Shown here piece by piece: positions 23,928-32,830 of a DNA stretch of 64,000 bases. Position 1 is the first letter of the stretch; each line of letters starts with the position of its first letter. The DNA lies in contig CM076847.1 in assembly GCA_039519185.1 (NCBI GenBank), forward strand, positions 47,003,708 to 47,067,707. Reading direction: 5' to 3'. Both the position numbers and the translations under genes were made by a program. Under the pieces are notes generated by a model, which made no database searches, was not told where the DNA came from, and worked only from the letters and a program-made list of their open reading frames with translations. This stretch comes from Astragalus membranaceus (taxonomy: Eukaryota; Streptophyta; Magnoliopsida; Fabales; Fabaceae).

Positions 23928-24982
23928 CTAACCGAGAAGGGGGTTTTGTTGTTGATTAGGTGCCTGAGACTGTTGTTGAGAACCTGAGGCCTCATTGTTT
24001 TTCCAAGAAAAGTTGGGATGATTCCTCCACCCAGGATTGTAGGTGGTGGAATAAGGGTTCCCACCTTGTTTTTGGAAATTCCCCATATAATTGGCCTGTT
24101 CCATTGCTTCTCCTTGAGTTGCACAATCCCCCTCATGGGCTTCTCTGCCACAATAATTGCATCCACCTGTTTGCACAGCTTGGGCAGTTGCTTGACTTTT
24201 TGACCTAACCTCACAAGCTGTAGTCAATTGTTTGGTGAGGGCCTCAATCTGCATGGACATTAATTTCTGCTGGGCTAACACTGCACTGTTTGAATCTAGC
24301 TCCAGCACACCCTTTTTACCTATACCTCCCCGATCATTCTGAATTCTGTATTCATTGGAGGCCATGTCTTCTACTAGCTGCTTTGCTTCCCCCCAAGTCT
24401 TTGTACCCAAAGATCCTCCAGCTGAGGCATCTAGCATCATTCTTGTCTGAGGTCTCAACCCATGGCAGAAAGTTTGCAGCTGCAAGAAGTCATCTATACC
24501 ATGTCCCGGACACTTTTTGAGCAACAGGTTGAATCTTTCCCAAGAGTCATACAACGACTCTGAATCCCCTTGAGTAAAGTTAGAGATATCAGCTCTTTTC
24601 CTTATAAACTTGGAGACAGGGAAGAATCGCTCCAAGAACTTATTCTCGAGGTCATTCCAAGTGTTGACGGTCCCTGGGAGAGTGTTCAACCAATCTTTCG
24701 CCCTGCCCGTTAGGGTGAATGGAAACAGACGAACCTTCTTTGCATTATCAGTCACCCCCTCAGGGTGTGTAGTACCACATATCTCATAAAATGGAAGACA
24801 TGTTGGTTGGGGTATTCAGCATCAGACCCAGAGAACTGCTCTGATTTAAGGGTAGTGAGAACAGAAGATTTGATGTCAAACTGGCCCACGCCCGCTGGTT
24901 GAAATGCTAAAGCTTGGGTACCTTGATTTCTTCGCCTGAAGTCACCTAGAGTACGTCTTGGTGGAGGTGGAGGATCAGCCAT
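23928..24982 (-). pseudogene. Athila-like gag, frameshifted
   Basis: ATG at 24982 ('MADPPPPPRR'). The frame runs to about 24752 and shifts at a run of five G. It continues through 'LFPFTLTGRAKDWLNTLP', 'FLERFFPVSKFIRKRADI', 'ESLYDSWERFNLLLKKCPGH' and a zinc-knuckle-like 'CNYCGREAHEGDC', all typical of plant Ty3/gypsy gag. Gag forms the virus-like particle. Two homopolymer frameshifts (about 24755 and 23940) make this copy non-functional as it stands. Confidence 0.8.
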
Positions 24983-25288
24983 TTCTTCCTCTTCACTCGA
25001 AAAATCTTCCGGTACCGAGGTAGAAACTGATTGTACCTATGACAATTCCCTTGCTTGCTACTTGGCAAGCTTAGCCTTTCTTCCATTTGCTTTTGCTAGT
25101 TTTTCAATTTCCGGGTCAAACAAGAGTTCTTGTGGACCCTTGCTCCGCATACACAAATCTCTGAAACTCTTAAGCAAACGTCAACAAGTTCAAGAAAACC
25201 AACAAGTAGCAAAATTAAGTAACTAAAAATAAAACAAAAACTAAAAATCTAGAATCAACTCGTTTCCCTTGTCGACAACCAAGTCAAC

Positions 25289-25312
25289 AATCCCCGGCAA
25301 CGGCGCCAAAAA
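25289..25312 (-). promoter_or_regulatory. Primer-binding site of the Athila-like element
   Basis: Read on the minus strand, AGTTTTTGGCGCCGTTGCC lies directly downstream of the 5' LTR end (25315). It is the conserved primer site of Athila-type elements. Confidence 0.8.
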
Positions 25313-25314
25313 CT

Positions 25315-26467
25315 TGTTAGAATTTCAGCAAGTGTACTGAAACGTTGCAAGTAATAGAAATAACGGTAAGTACCGGTCGTATCCACAGGGATTGCGTGTT
25401 GTTTTCAATGGCTAAATTATTGACTCTTAGATGTGAAAATAGAAGTTGGATTTGAATTATAGTAACCGTAAAGTAACGTTTGTGAAATAAGACGAGAAAA
25501 GCGATTAGGGGTCGAATCCTCTCCCCTCACCTATCTTATGGACCTTCAGCTAATTACAAATTAATTGTTTGAAACACCAGATTCAATTCTCTAAAGTAGG
25601 TTAAGGACAATTCCTTGCCTCAAAACCCCTTTTACCTAATTGAGTTACCCTAATTTCTTAGGTGAATCATGCCAATTGGTAAAGCAATAAACTTAAGAAC
25701 TAGAGAATTCATGCATCCAATCCCATATTCCTATGGTGATCACAAGTACATGATCTAATACCCCATATGTGATCACATACCTAAATCATTATAATTATCA
25801 TATGTAACTATAAAGCATTACATTCAGAGGCATAGACTTATGATGAATCAAACAACTAATTGTATCAACCATAACAAAGAATCCATAACATAGGTTTGGG
25901 GAGAATCATCTCTCCCTAATCATAGAAATTTAGTTACACATGGTGAATAAAGACATAACTAGAGTAAGGAAGACAATACACGCAAAGATAGACATAGGAA
26001 CCTTCAACCCTCGTTCCCAAGTGATGAAAAGCTCCAAAATCGCACCTCCTTGCTGTTCCAAGACCTCTGGCTGCGCTCCACTCCCCCAGCTCCCTGTTAT
26101 TTTCGCTGAAAAATCCTTAAAACCCTAATTTCTGGTCTCCATCGCGATGCGACGCGATGCTGCTGAAAAGTGGCTGGTCGCGACGCGAACCCTCCTGGTC
26201 GCGACGCGAAATTGCGCAGAAACAAAATCCTTCCAATTGTGCTGCACTTCCGGGCAAGTGTCTGGTTCGCCGAATGATGCCACAACAATTTGGAAGTCTT
26301 CAAGTACAAATTGACTCCAAAACTGAAGGAATGACTTACAAAAGGACTTCCTACTACAATGCTCTAATACTAAGCTAAATCCCCAAATAATGACTACGGT
26401 ACAATCAAAAACCCGCACAATTGGTCCTAAAATTGGACAACTTACATCATATGACAGAGAGTCAACA
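25315..26467 (-). repeat. 5' LTR of the Athila-like element
   Basis: 1153 bp, starting TGTTAGAATTTCAGC and ending GAGTCAACA on the plus strand; direct repeat of 16226-17460. Confidence 0.85.
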
Positions 26468-26543
26468 AGGATGTGTTTGTAATTTCAATACATTCGGGAG
26501 CGCTTCACGCATTCATGGACCAAAATGTTTACCCTAGTATATA

Positions 26544-27329
26544 AGTTGTGAACATATAAGTACATTTTATTTTTGCTACACAATAAAATGTTGGAGGGTT
26601 CTGGAGGAGCTCCAAAAATAAACTAGGAGGGGGGTTTTGGGCGGTTCAGAGGATAATTTTTCTCCCCATCACTAAATAATTAACACTATTACTCCCATAA
26701 TTTTCCCTCCCCTCCAAACTCCCAAGAACACGCTAAAGGGAGGGCTTGGTCGTCTTATGCTTGGACCAGCCCCGACCCTAATAGAATGTTAGGGTTTCCA
26801 TAGGGCTGAAAATTTGTTTGAATTGGTTTAGACTTAAGACGTGAACACATCTAATAGCCAATTCCTTCGGAGGTGGATTCCTTAAACCTCTTTTTATTTT
26901 TTTGGCAATGTCATTATCATAATTAAGAGTAGATAGCTGACAGTTTCTAAACTCAACAGCTACTAAAACACCAAAATTTATTCTTTGTATTATTTTGATT
27001 GTGAATATAGCCGCATTTCATGTGCCAAGTAGGCTAGATGAAAACAACCAATCATTATGTCAGGTTAATAAAGACTCGGGTATTACTCACAAACAAGATG
27101 CTCAACGCAAATAAATAAATAAATGTTACAAAATATAGTTACAAACATCAGCACCTGCCTACCTGGTGACTTCAAAATAAGTTTTAGCGTCGTATACATG
27201 CCAAATTAATAAAAGACAGTACTGACCACAACAAAAAACAGAGTTTGTGTGGATGCATAATAATAACTTAAAATCATGAAATCTCATAAGAAACAGGAAC
27301 AGATGAATTTACAACAAAGAAGAGTGTCT
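26544..27329. other. Intergenic region 3' of the UPF0496 gene
   Basis: No coding sequence is recognisable. Inverted C/G-rich stretches around 26595-26640 and 26707-26745 (GGAGGGTT... and ...AACTCCCAAGAACACGCTA) may be a degraded hAT-type MITE. The part nearest 27330 probably contains the 3'UTR of the minus-strand gene. Confidence 0.4.
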
Positions 27330-28448
27330 TCAGTTGTGGGGAAGCTTGATGATCTTTTGCAGAACCACTGTCCTTGCCCTTATAATATCACGACTGCATG
27401 TATCAGCTTGGGCTCCTAAATCTTCAACATTCTTTGTAAAAACACCCAACTTCTTTTTGATCTCCTCTATTGCAACCTTCACAGCTTCTTCTTCCTCAAT
27501 GGCAAAATCCACATTCTGCCGTATAGACTCGATCTCAACTTCCAGTCGATTAACGAGAACACGTATGTTGTCCAAATCTTTTATAGCCACATAGGAGCCA
27601 ACTTGGATGGAGATAGATACTTCCTTTTGTCCTTTCAATGCATTTTCATAGTTCTTCATCAGTGAGTCAATCCACTTTCCCATTGAACCAATTGGGATTG
27701 CAGTAACAGCAGCTAGAGCAGCCGCAACATGTGGAGAAGCAATGGCTGCTGCTACAACTGAGCAGATCAAGACAGTAGCAACTGTGACTACAAATATGAT
27801 ACATGAGACTTTCCTAAAAGTATGGATTTGTTTCAGCTTCTTATCAAGCTTGTTTTTTCTTAGTTGCAACTTGTTAAGCATGAGTATTTGCTTTCTATAA
27901 ACAGATTGATAAATCTGAAAGAACTCTTCAGTGAAAGGGTCACCAAGAGCCTTAAAATTCTTCAGTTCGTGTAATGTCCTCGAGTATCGGTTGTCTCCGG
28001 ATCCAGTTTCCTCTTCAAACTGTTGAAGAGCAACCTGAATACGCAGTTGGCTATCTCTGGCTCTCTTTAGGCACTTCTCTAACGCAGTGCAGAAATCTAG
28101 AGTCTGCAAGCTGTTATCAAAGTACTCCTCCACAAGCTCAAATAGATCTTGACTCTTCCATATGTCTTTCTTACAATCTAAGATTACTTTGACAACTTCT
28201 TGATTCATCTCGAGAAGGCATTCAGTGATTTGTTTGAGAGATTCGAACGAAAGGGATCGAACTTCAACTCCAACTGCAAGAGTATTGATGACCTGATTCG
28301 TTCGAGCATGAAGGGCACTGCCAAAGGACTGCAAATCAGAGTCAAGCTTGCAAGCAGCCTCATATGACCTCAGTTCAGTTTCCATATCAGCATTAAGGTT
28401 GATATCAGAAGACATTTGAGGGCTCTTTTTACTCAAATGTACCCCCAT
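27330..28448 (-). CDS. UPF0496 / At14a-like membrane protein
   Basis: An uninterrupted 372-codon exon and the only convincing host gene here. The product has an N-terminal helical region ('MNADMETELRSYEAACKLD'-like start of the DUF677/UPF0496 family) and a hydrophobic segment of two adjacent membrane spans (residues about 214-256, rich in V/A/I). Coiled-coil-prone helices follow ('RVLVNRLEVEIESIRQNVD', 'EEEEAVKVAIEEIKKKLG'). The length fits the family (about 350-400). Residues 1-6, MGVHLS, followed by two Lys, fit an N-myristoylation signal (inference). Family members sit at membranes and have been linked to cytoskeleton or wall signalling; the molecular role is unclear. The ATG at 28448 lies just after a TTGCAG acceptor-like site, so a 5'UTR intron is likely. 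Confidence 0.85.
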   Translation of the reverse strand: MGVHLSKKSPQMSSDINLNADMETELRSYEAACKLDSDLQSFGSALHARTNQVINTLAVGVEVRSLSFESLKQITECLLEMNQEVVKVILDCKKDIWKSQDLFELVEEYFDNSLQTLDFCTALEKCLKRARDSQLRIQVALQQFEEETGSGDNRYSRTLHELKNFKALGDPFTEEFFQIYQSVYRKQILMLNKLQLRKNKLDKKLKQIHTFRKVSCIIFVVTVATVLICSVVAAAIASPHVAAALAAVTAIPIGSMGKWIDSLMKNYENALKGQKEVSISIQVGSYVAIKDLDNIRVLVNRLEVEIESIRQNVDFAIEEEEAVKVAIEEIKKKLGVFTKNVEDLGAQADTCSRDIIRARTVVLQKIIKLPHN

Positions 28449-28455
28449 TGCTGCA

Positions 28456-29247
28456 ATTGAAAATTAACCTCGTTAAAAGAAGAAAAAAAAGAGCTAAAAC
28501 GTATTGGAGTTAATTAATTCAATCAGTGGAGGTTTACAATTGACAAGTTAGTTAGTCTTCTTTTCTCATAAGCAAATGTTAGTTGTTAATTAGTTAGGGG
28601 GAATGTTAGTTTCCAGAGATAGAATCCCAGACCTCCTGCATGCATTTCTTCGGTGTCTCTTAGCTCACCAATCGAGCTACCTTCATGGGACTTACTTAGT
28701 TTGTTAAAATAAGTGGTTGTTGTAGTTCACCAATGTGAAATGCTACCACTCAAGTGTATAAAAGGGGAATAGATCCTAGCTAGTGTTTTTGGATCTGATT
28801 ACTGAAAGTGATTTTCAGTAACAAAAATAATATACAGTGAGTTTAGTGTGTTGTGTTCTTTCTTTTGCTTGTGTTATCTCAGTGCTTCTATAGCACCTAT
28901 GAGTGATACATTGTACGTTAGTGGTTGAATTCCAGCAAAAAGTAGAACCAATTTCAAATCAGAACCACTTTTTGAGGGGTAAAGTAAACACCAAAAGTTC
29001 CACAAAGGAATTCCTTAACTGATTGGTAAAGTGACAATCCAATTTATGATCATAAGTGCAATAAATTGAGAACAAATAGATAAACTCAGCTGATAAGCAA
29101 AGTCTCGACCTAAATCTACCTCAACTAAATTAATTGATGCCATGCTATAGCTCTTCGAAAATTTACAATTACCATAGCCCTAATGTTATGAAATTCTTGA
29201 AGAAGTGGAATGAAGCAAACCTAGATGGAGATTTTAGTAAAGTTCAT
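28456..29247 (-). other. Probable 5'UTR intron of the UPF0496 gene
   Basis: On the minus strand the sequence AAAG|GTATGAAC near 29247 is a good donor, and TTGCAG near 28455 is a good acceptor a few bases before the ATG. The ~790 bases between are T-rich and non-coding, with a SINE-like segment inside. This is inferred; transcript data would settle it. Confidence 0.55.
28555..28690 (-). mobile_element. SINE-like insertion in the 5'UTR intron
   Basis: On the minus strand the segment contains TAGCTCGATTGGTGAGCTAAG, resembling a tRNA box A. About 30 bases on is GGTCTGGGATTCTATCTC, resembling box B, followed by CTGGAAACTAACATTCCCCC. This order is typical of tRNA-derived plant SINEs. Its exact ends and duplication are not clear. 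Confidence 0.5.
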
Positions 29248-29361
29248 ACCTTTGAAAGCGAAAGGAGAAGATAAAGAGACCCAGATAATGACTGTGAAAT
29301 TGCTCAAACTAAATAGTTTTGTTCTGTTTCAAGAAAGAGGAAAGTAAGAGAAGGAAATGGG

Positions 29362-29713
29362 GGCAAAAAATCCACTGTAGCACCAAAAAAAATTTTTTTT
29401 TACCAAAATAGCACACTTTTTAGATTATTTACCAAACTAGCACACATTTCATTTTTAGTGTAGAAGTCGCCCCCCCCCCAAAGAGACTTCTGAACTAAAA
29501 AATTTAATTTTTTTTTAAAAACTAGTTCAGAAGTCGCCCCCCCCAGGGTGACTTCTGAACTGTGTTTTTTAATTTTTTTTATTATTATATATTAATTTAA
29601 ATAAATTAAATTTAATTATTTTAATTAATTTAGAAAATTAATATTGTTAATTCTAAATTAATTGTTAAATTTTTGGTGAAAAAAAAATATTTGAACACGT
29701 TAATGTATTTAAA
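29362..29713 (+). repeat. Left terminal inverted repeat of MULE A
   Basis: Inverted repeat of 37999-38349. Inside are hairpin arms AGTTCAGAAGTC (29524-29535) and GACTTCTGAACT (29550-29561), a perfect 12-bp stem around a C-run, with a second similar pair at about 29466-29500. Related terminal repeats occur at 1-180 and 43792-44130. Confidence 0.85.
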
Positions 29714-29872
29714 GTGTCGGTAAGATATCGTGCGTCCAAAAGTGTCGGCAACATCAAGACCATTGAAAAAACACCAAAAAAACACGGATTACATTGATTG
29801 AAAAATATATTACTACAACGGAAACAAACATAAATACTAAAACATGTCAGAAATAAATACATTTATTTTTGA

Positions 29873-32518
29873 CTAGTCTAGATTGCGGTTTGGACAGTTA
29901 TTTTTGTTGTGACCCTCATTTCTACAAATGCGGCATCTCTTTGTTCGACTACCCCTTTCTCTTTGATCCATCTCTGTACGAATACGGGTAGACTGTGGAC
30001 GACCCTTTTTATCTCTCCGTTTAGATGGATCATGCTGCAGTTCTGGGCCATTGAAATCAGGCCATGACAACTCAGATGGCAATGGTGGGAACTCCTCTAA
30101 GTATGTATTATAAACATACTGCATTGTGTACTGTGGTTGCACGAATTCCATGTGATCGTAATTAACTTTTGAACATGCCGCGATCACATGGGAACAAGGA
30201 TAGTGCAGTGCCTGAAATTCCCCACACTCACACGTCATGTCTCTGAAGTTAACCACGAATGTGCCCGCGGGTCTCCCACTTTGTGGTCGTATAATTTCTT
30301 CCACTCTGAACAATTTTTGGGCACGGTCGTGAATTGCCACGTTGTGCGTGTTCGAGACAGCTCGGTTGTGATCTATTTTTTCCATCAATTTTTCAGAGTA
30401 CATAGTTCCCGACTCTAACATTGCCTGTGCCTGGGTTCCCTTTTTGACAAAAGTCTCGTTCAGCCTAAAATATGAGGCCGCTATCAAAGAATGTATAGGG
30501 AGATTTCGCAGGCCCTTGATCACTTTATTAATGCACTCAGCAAGGTTGGTTGTCATGTGCCCCCAACGGTAACCTCCATCGCACCACTGCATCAATTGTT
30601 CGGGGTTTATGTCCTCAACCCAAGCCACTCCATCAGGACCCACTTCACCACCAATCTTGACTTTGTAGTGATTGGCGGATATTTGTGTCATTGAGTATGC
30701 TGAAGCAACAAAACATAATGTTGGTAAAGAAGTTATGAAAAAAATATTAGGGGTTTTTTTTATAAAAAAATAATACTCACCCATATTGACCATAGCTTTC
30801 CTGGCCGAAGTGTTCTTGAAGTGTCTCATGAAGTTCTGTGCTATGTGACGAATACAAAACACGTGCTTCCAACTGCTGTCTACCCGCCTAACAGCACTTT
30901 TGATAGACTCGTGTCTATCCGATATCAAACAGAGACCCTCCTGGGGTGTCACCCACGCTCTTAAACGGGATAGAAAGAAGTACCAAGCATCAGCTGTCTC
31001 ACCCTCCACAACTGCATATGCTATTGGGAAGCAGTTGTTCCTTCCATCTTGTGCAATTGCCAACAGAAGACATCCTTTGTACCTACCGTACAACCATGTT
31101 CCATCGACAGAGACAACTGGCTTGCAAAAATTGAAGCCTTTGATGCACGGCCCAAAACTCCAGAAGATGCGGTGGAAGACACCCTTGCCATAAACTTCTT
31201 GGCCATTCTCATAGACTGGTTTGTACTCCCAGTCGCACACACTGTTTGGAATGTAGTGAGAAAAAGCACGAAGCCACATTGTTACTTTATTGTAAGACTC
31301 CTCCCAATTACCATAGATCCTCTCGATTGCTTTTTGTTTTGCAATCCAAGCCTTCCTGTAGGAACTTTGGTATGTGTACCTCGCCCTTATGTGTGCTATC
31401 AACACGGACACGGATATTGTCGGATCCGACTTTACCAGTTCAAGCATGCTATCACACATGAGGGTCGCGGTCAGCTGGCGGTGATCTTGAGAAAGAGTCC
31501 CTGTTGTACATGTATGTGGCTCTTCCAACTGTGTAATCTCCCATATGCCAGACCTTTTACCGAATCTGACGACACACCTCCACAAACAGTTTTCGTGTAC
31601 ACAACAAACAATCCATCTAGTTGTATTAGATGCTTCGACTCTAAAATCGAGTGATTTGTGGAGGTGATATGTCTGTATGAAGTGTTGGGCTAATTCTTTT
31701 GTGGCAAATTTCATTCCCTTCTGGAGTTGGTTGGGGTCTTCATTAGCTAACTCGTGGTTCCTGTCCATTGAATGGCCATACTCAGCATCATCAGCTTCCA
31801 TGTTGTCAGCTGCGATGTTTACAAAATGTGGGACAGGCTCATGGAATGCAACAGTATTGTGGGGAGTTGCTACAATTGGTTCCTCAGCGTCTTCACGCTG
31901 AAGAATATCATCCTCATTTTCGCTAAAGTCGCCAACTTCTTCGTTATGCACACCATGAAGTATACTAATAGGTGGGGTGGTGTTTAGGTCAAGAGGGTTT
32001 TGTGAGGCTGATGGAATGGATTCATGGTGACTCTGTGATGATGAAGGATTGAATTGATGGTAAGTAGATGGAGTGAAGTCAGGGTATGGGGTTTCTGTTT
32101 GAGAAGAAGGTATGGCGAATTGTGAAGAAGATGGAATCGCCTGAGTTGGCTGGGTTTGTGTGTAGTTTGAAGGAGCATCAACCAAATCTGCATATACTTC
32201 TGGTGTAGATAGACCTAAGTGTTTACATGTCTTGAATTGTTCTAACATAAGATCGACATCATCATTAGAAATTAGATGCAAACCACCGTAAAATTTGTGC
32301 CCAGTTGTGAGAGTTGTGGGGTAACGGTAGATAAGACTAGAAACCATTTTTGAATGGTCAGAAGAGGTTTTTCTTTCAATGGCTTGTCTAAGTTGATCTA
32401 ATGTGAATTTAGACTTTAGTTTGAGAAGGCATGTGTTATCGCACGTAAAAACAACACCCTCTGTGTTTGTGTTTTCAACGACACCGTTGTAAAAAACTGT
32501 GATAAAAACTGGAGCCAT
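29873..32518 (-). CDS. MULE A transposase (MuDR/MURA-like), with an 81-bp in-frame intron
   Basis: Domains in order: an N-terminal PB1-like/MuDR N-domain (residues about 5-115), a Pro/Ser/Gln-rich linker, and a MuDR-type DNA-binding region ('GMKFATKELAQHFIQTYHL'). Next is the MULE DDE core ('VVSVDGTWLYGRYKG' first Asp, 'LCLISDRHESIKSAVRR' second Asp, 'TTNLAECINKVIKGLRNLP' likely Glu). A SWIM zinc finger ('MTCECGEFQALHYPCSHV') and a C-terminal CCHC knuckle ('RCRICRNEGHNKNNC') complete it. It would cut and rejoin the element ends. The first ATG is at 32518; the frame upstream lacks an ATG. A GTGAGT donor at 30780 and TTCAG acceptor at 30700 bound an 81-bp stop-free intron. Removing it joins '...AMVNM' to 'AYSMTQ' and gives 854 residues. 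TATAAATA lies at 32601-32608 (minus). Confidence 0.85.
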   Translation of the reverse strand: MAPVFITVFYNGVVENTNTEGVVFTCDNTCLLKLKSKFTLDQLRQAIERKTSSDHSKMVSSLIYRYPTTLTTGHKFYGGLHLISNDDVDLMLEQFKTCKHLGLSTPEVYADLVDAPSNYTQTQPTQAIPSSSQFAIPSSQTETPYPDFTPSTYHQFNPSSSQSHHESIPSASQNPLDLNTTPPISILHGVHNEEVGDFSENEDDILQREDAEEPIVATPHNTVAFHEPVPHFVNIAADNMEADDAEYGHSMDRNHELANEDPNQLQKGMKFATKELAQHFIQTYHLHKSLDFRVEASNTTRWIVCCVHENCLWRCVVRFGKRSGIWEITQLEEPHTCTTGTLSQDHRQLTATLMCDSMLELVKSDPTISVSVLIAHIRARYTYQSSYRKAWIAKQKAIERIYGNWEESYNKVTMWLRAFSHYIPNSVCDWEYKPVYENGQEVYGKGVFHRIFWSFGPCIKGFNFCKPVVSVDGTWLYGRYKGCLLLAIAQDGRNNCFPIAYAVVEGETADAWYFFLSRLRAWVTPQEGLCLISDRHESIKSAVRRVDSSWKHVFCIRHIAQNFMRHFKNTSARKAMVNMGEYYFFIKKTPNIFFITSLPTLCFVASAYSMTQISANHYKVKIGGEVGPDGVAWVEDINPEQLMQWCDGGYRWGHMTTNLAECINKVIKGLRNLPIHSLIAASYFRLNETFVKKGTQAQAMLESGTMYSEKLMEKIDHNRAVSNTHNVAIHDRAQKLFRVEEIIRPQSGRPAGTFVVNFRDMTCECGEFQALHYPCSHVIAACSKVNYDHMEFVQPQYTMQYVYNTYLEEFPPLPSELSWPDFNGPELQHDPSKRRDKKGRPQSTRIRTEMDQRERGSRTKRCRICRNEGHNKNNCPNRNLD
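30700..30780 (-). other. Inferred in-frame intron in the MULE A transposase
   Basis: Starts GTGAGTATTA and ends TTGCTTCAG on the minus strand, 81 bp, divisible by three and without a stop. If retained it would add 27 residues that are T/F/I-rich and unlike a transposase core. Splicing is inferred from sequence only. Confidence 0.6.
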
Positions 32519-32600
32519 TTTTGTGTGCAAGGGGGAAAGAGAGTCAGAAGAGGAGAGGATTGGGGGTGTTGGTGTGGTGAGTTACAAGACTAAGAGTCCC

Positions 32601-32830
32601 TATTTATAGATAGTGGGGTGAATAGTACACATACCAATTAACGGTCAAGATCTTGCCGACACTAATAAACGGTCAAGATCTTGCCAACAGAAGACATTGT
32701 GCAGAGTGTGCATTGTGCAGAGTGCTGCATTGTGCAGAGTGCTGCATTGTGCAGAGTGTGCATTGTGCAGAGTGCTGCATTGTGCAGAGTGCTGCATTGT
32801 GCAGAGTGTGGATTGTGCAGAGTGTGTTTT
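32601..32830 (-). promoter_or_regulatory. Promoter of the MULE A transposase with repeat module
   Basis: Moving upstream from the ATG on the minus strand: a TATAAATA box (32601-32608), two copies of an AGATCTTGCCGACA/AACA motif (32641-32690, plus-strand reading ACGGTCAAGATCTTGCC), then a minisatellite of about ten ATTGTGCAGAGTG(CTGC) units (32696-32826). The same three-part order stands upstream of the 36960 gene. Confidence 0.65.

Larger units (their letters stand above)
16226..26467 (-). mobile_element. Athila-like Ty3/gypsy retrotransposon lacking RT-RH-INT
   Basis: LTRs starting TGTTAGAATTTCAGC and ending GAGTCAACA lie at 16226-17460 (3') and 25315-26467 (5'), with TSD AGGAT at 16221-16225 and 26468-26472. 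On the minus strand the 5' LTR is followed by the primer site TTTTTGGCGCCGTTGCC, then gag, an Athila-type protease and a 3' ORF. The polypurine tract AAGTTTGGGGTTG abuts the 3' LTR. The RT-RNase H-integrase block expected between protease and the last ORF is absent. A solo LTR (18816-21536) interrupts the last ORF. The two LTRs are alike apart from a few substitutions and indels. Confidence 0.85.
16034..26534. mobile_element. Small MULE-type MITE, split by an Athila element
   Basis: The outer ends are inverted repeats: GGGTAAATAG...GGCGCT from 16034, and the complement of GGGTAAACATTTTGG...AAGCGCT ending at 26534. They are flanked by near-identical 9-mers TAGTATTTA (16025-16033) and TAGTATATA (26535-26543). 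Removing the Athila insertion leaves an element of about 250 bp. The 9-bp duplication suggests a Mutator-type MITE; one mismatch between the 9-mers lowers certainty. Confidence 0.5.

Noticed and set aside
31049..31654. A 201-codon plus-strand ORF inside the MULE A transposase
   Set aside because: Antisense shadow of the transposase DDE region.
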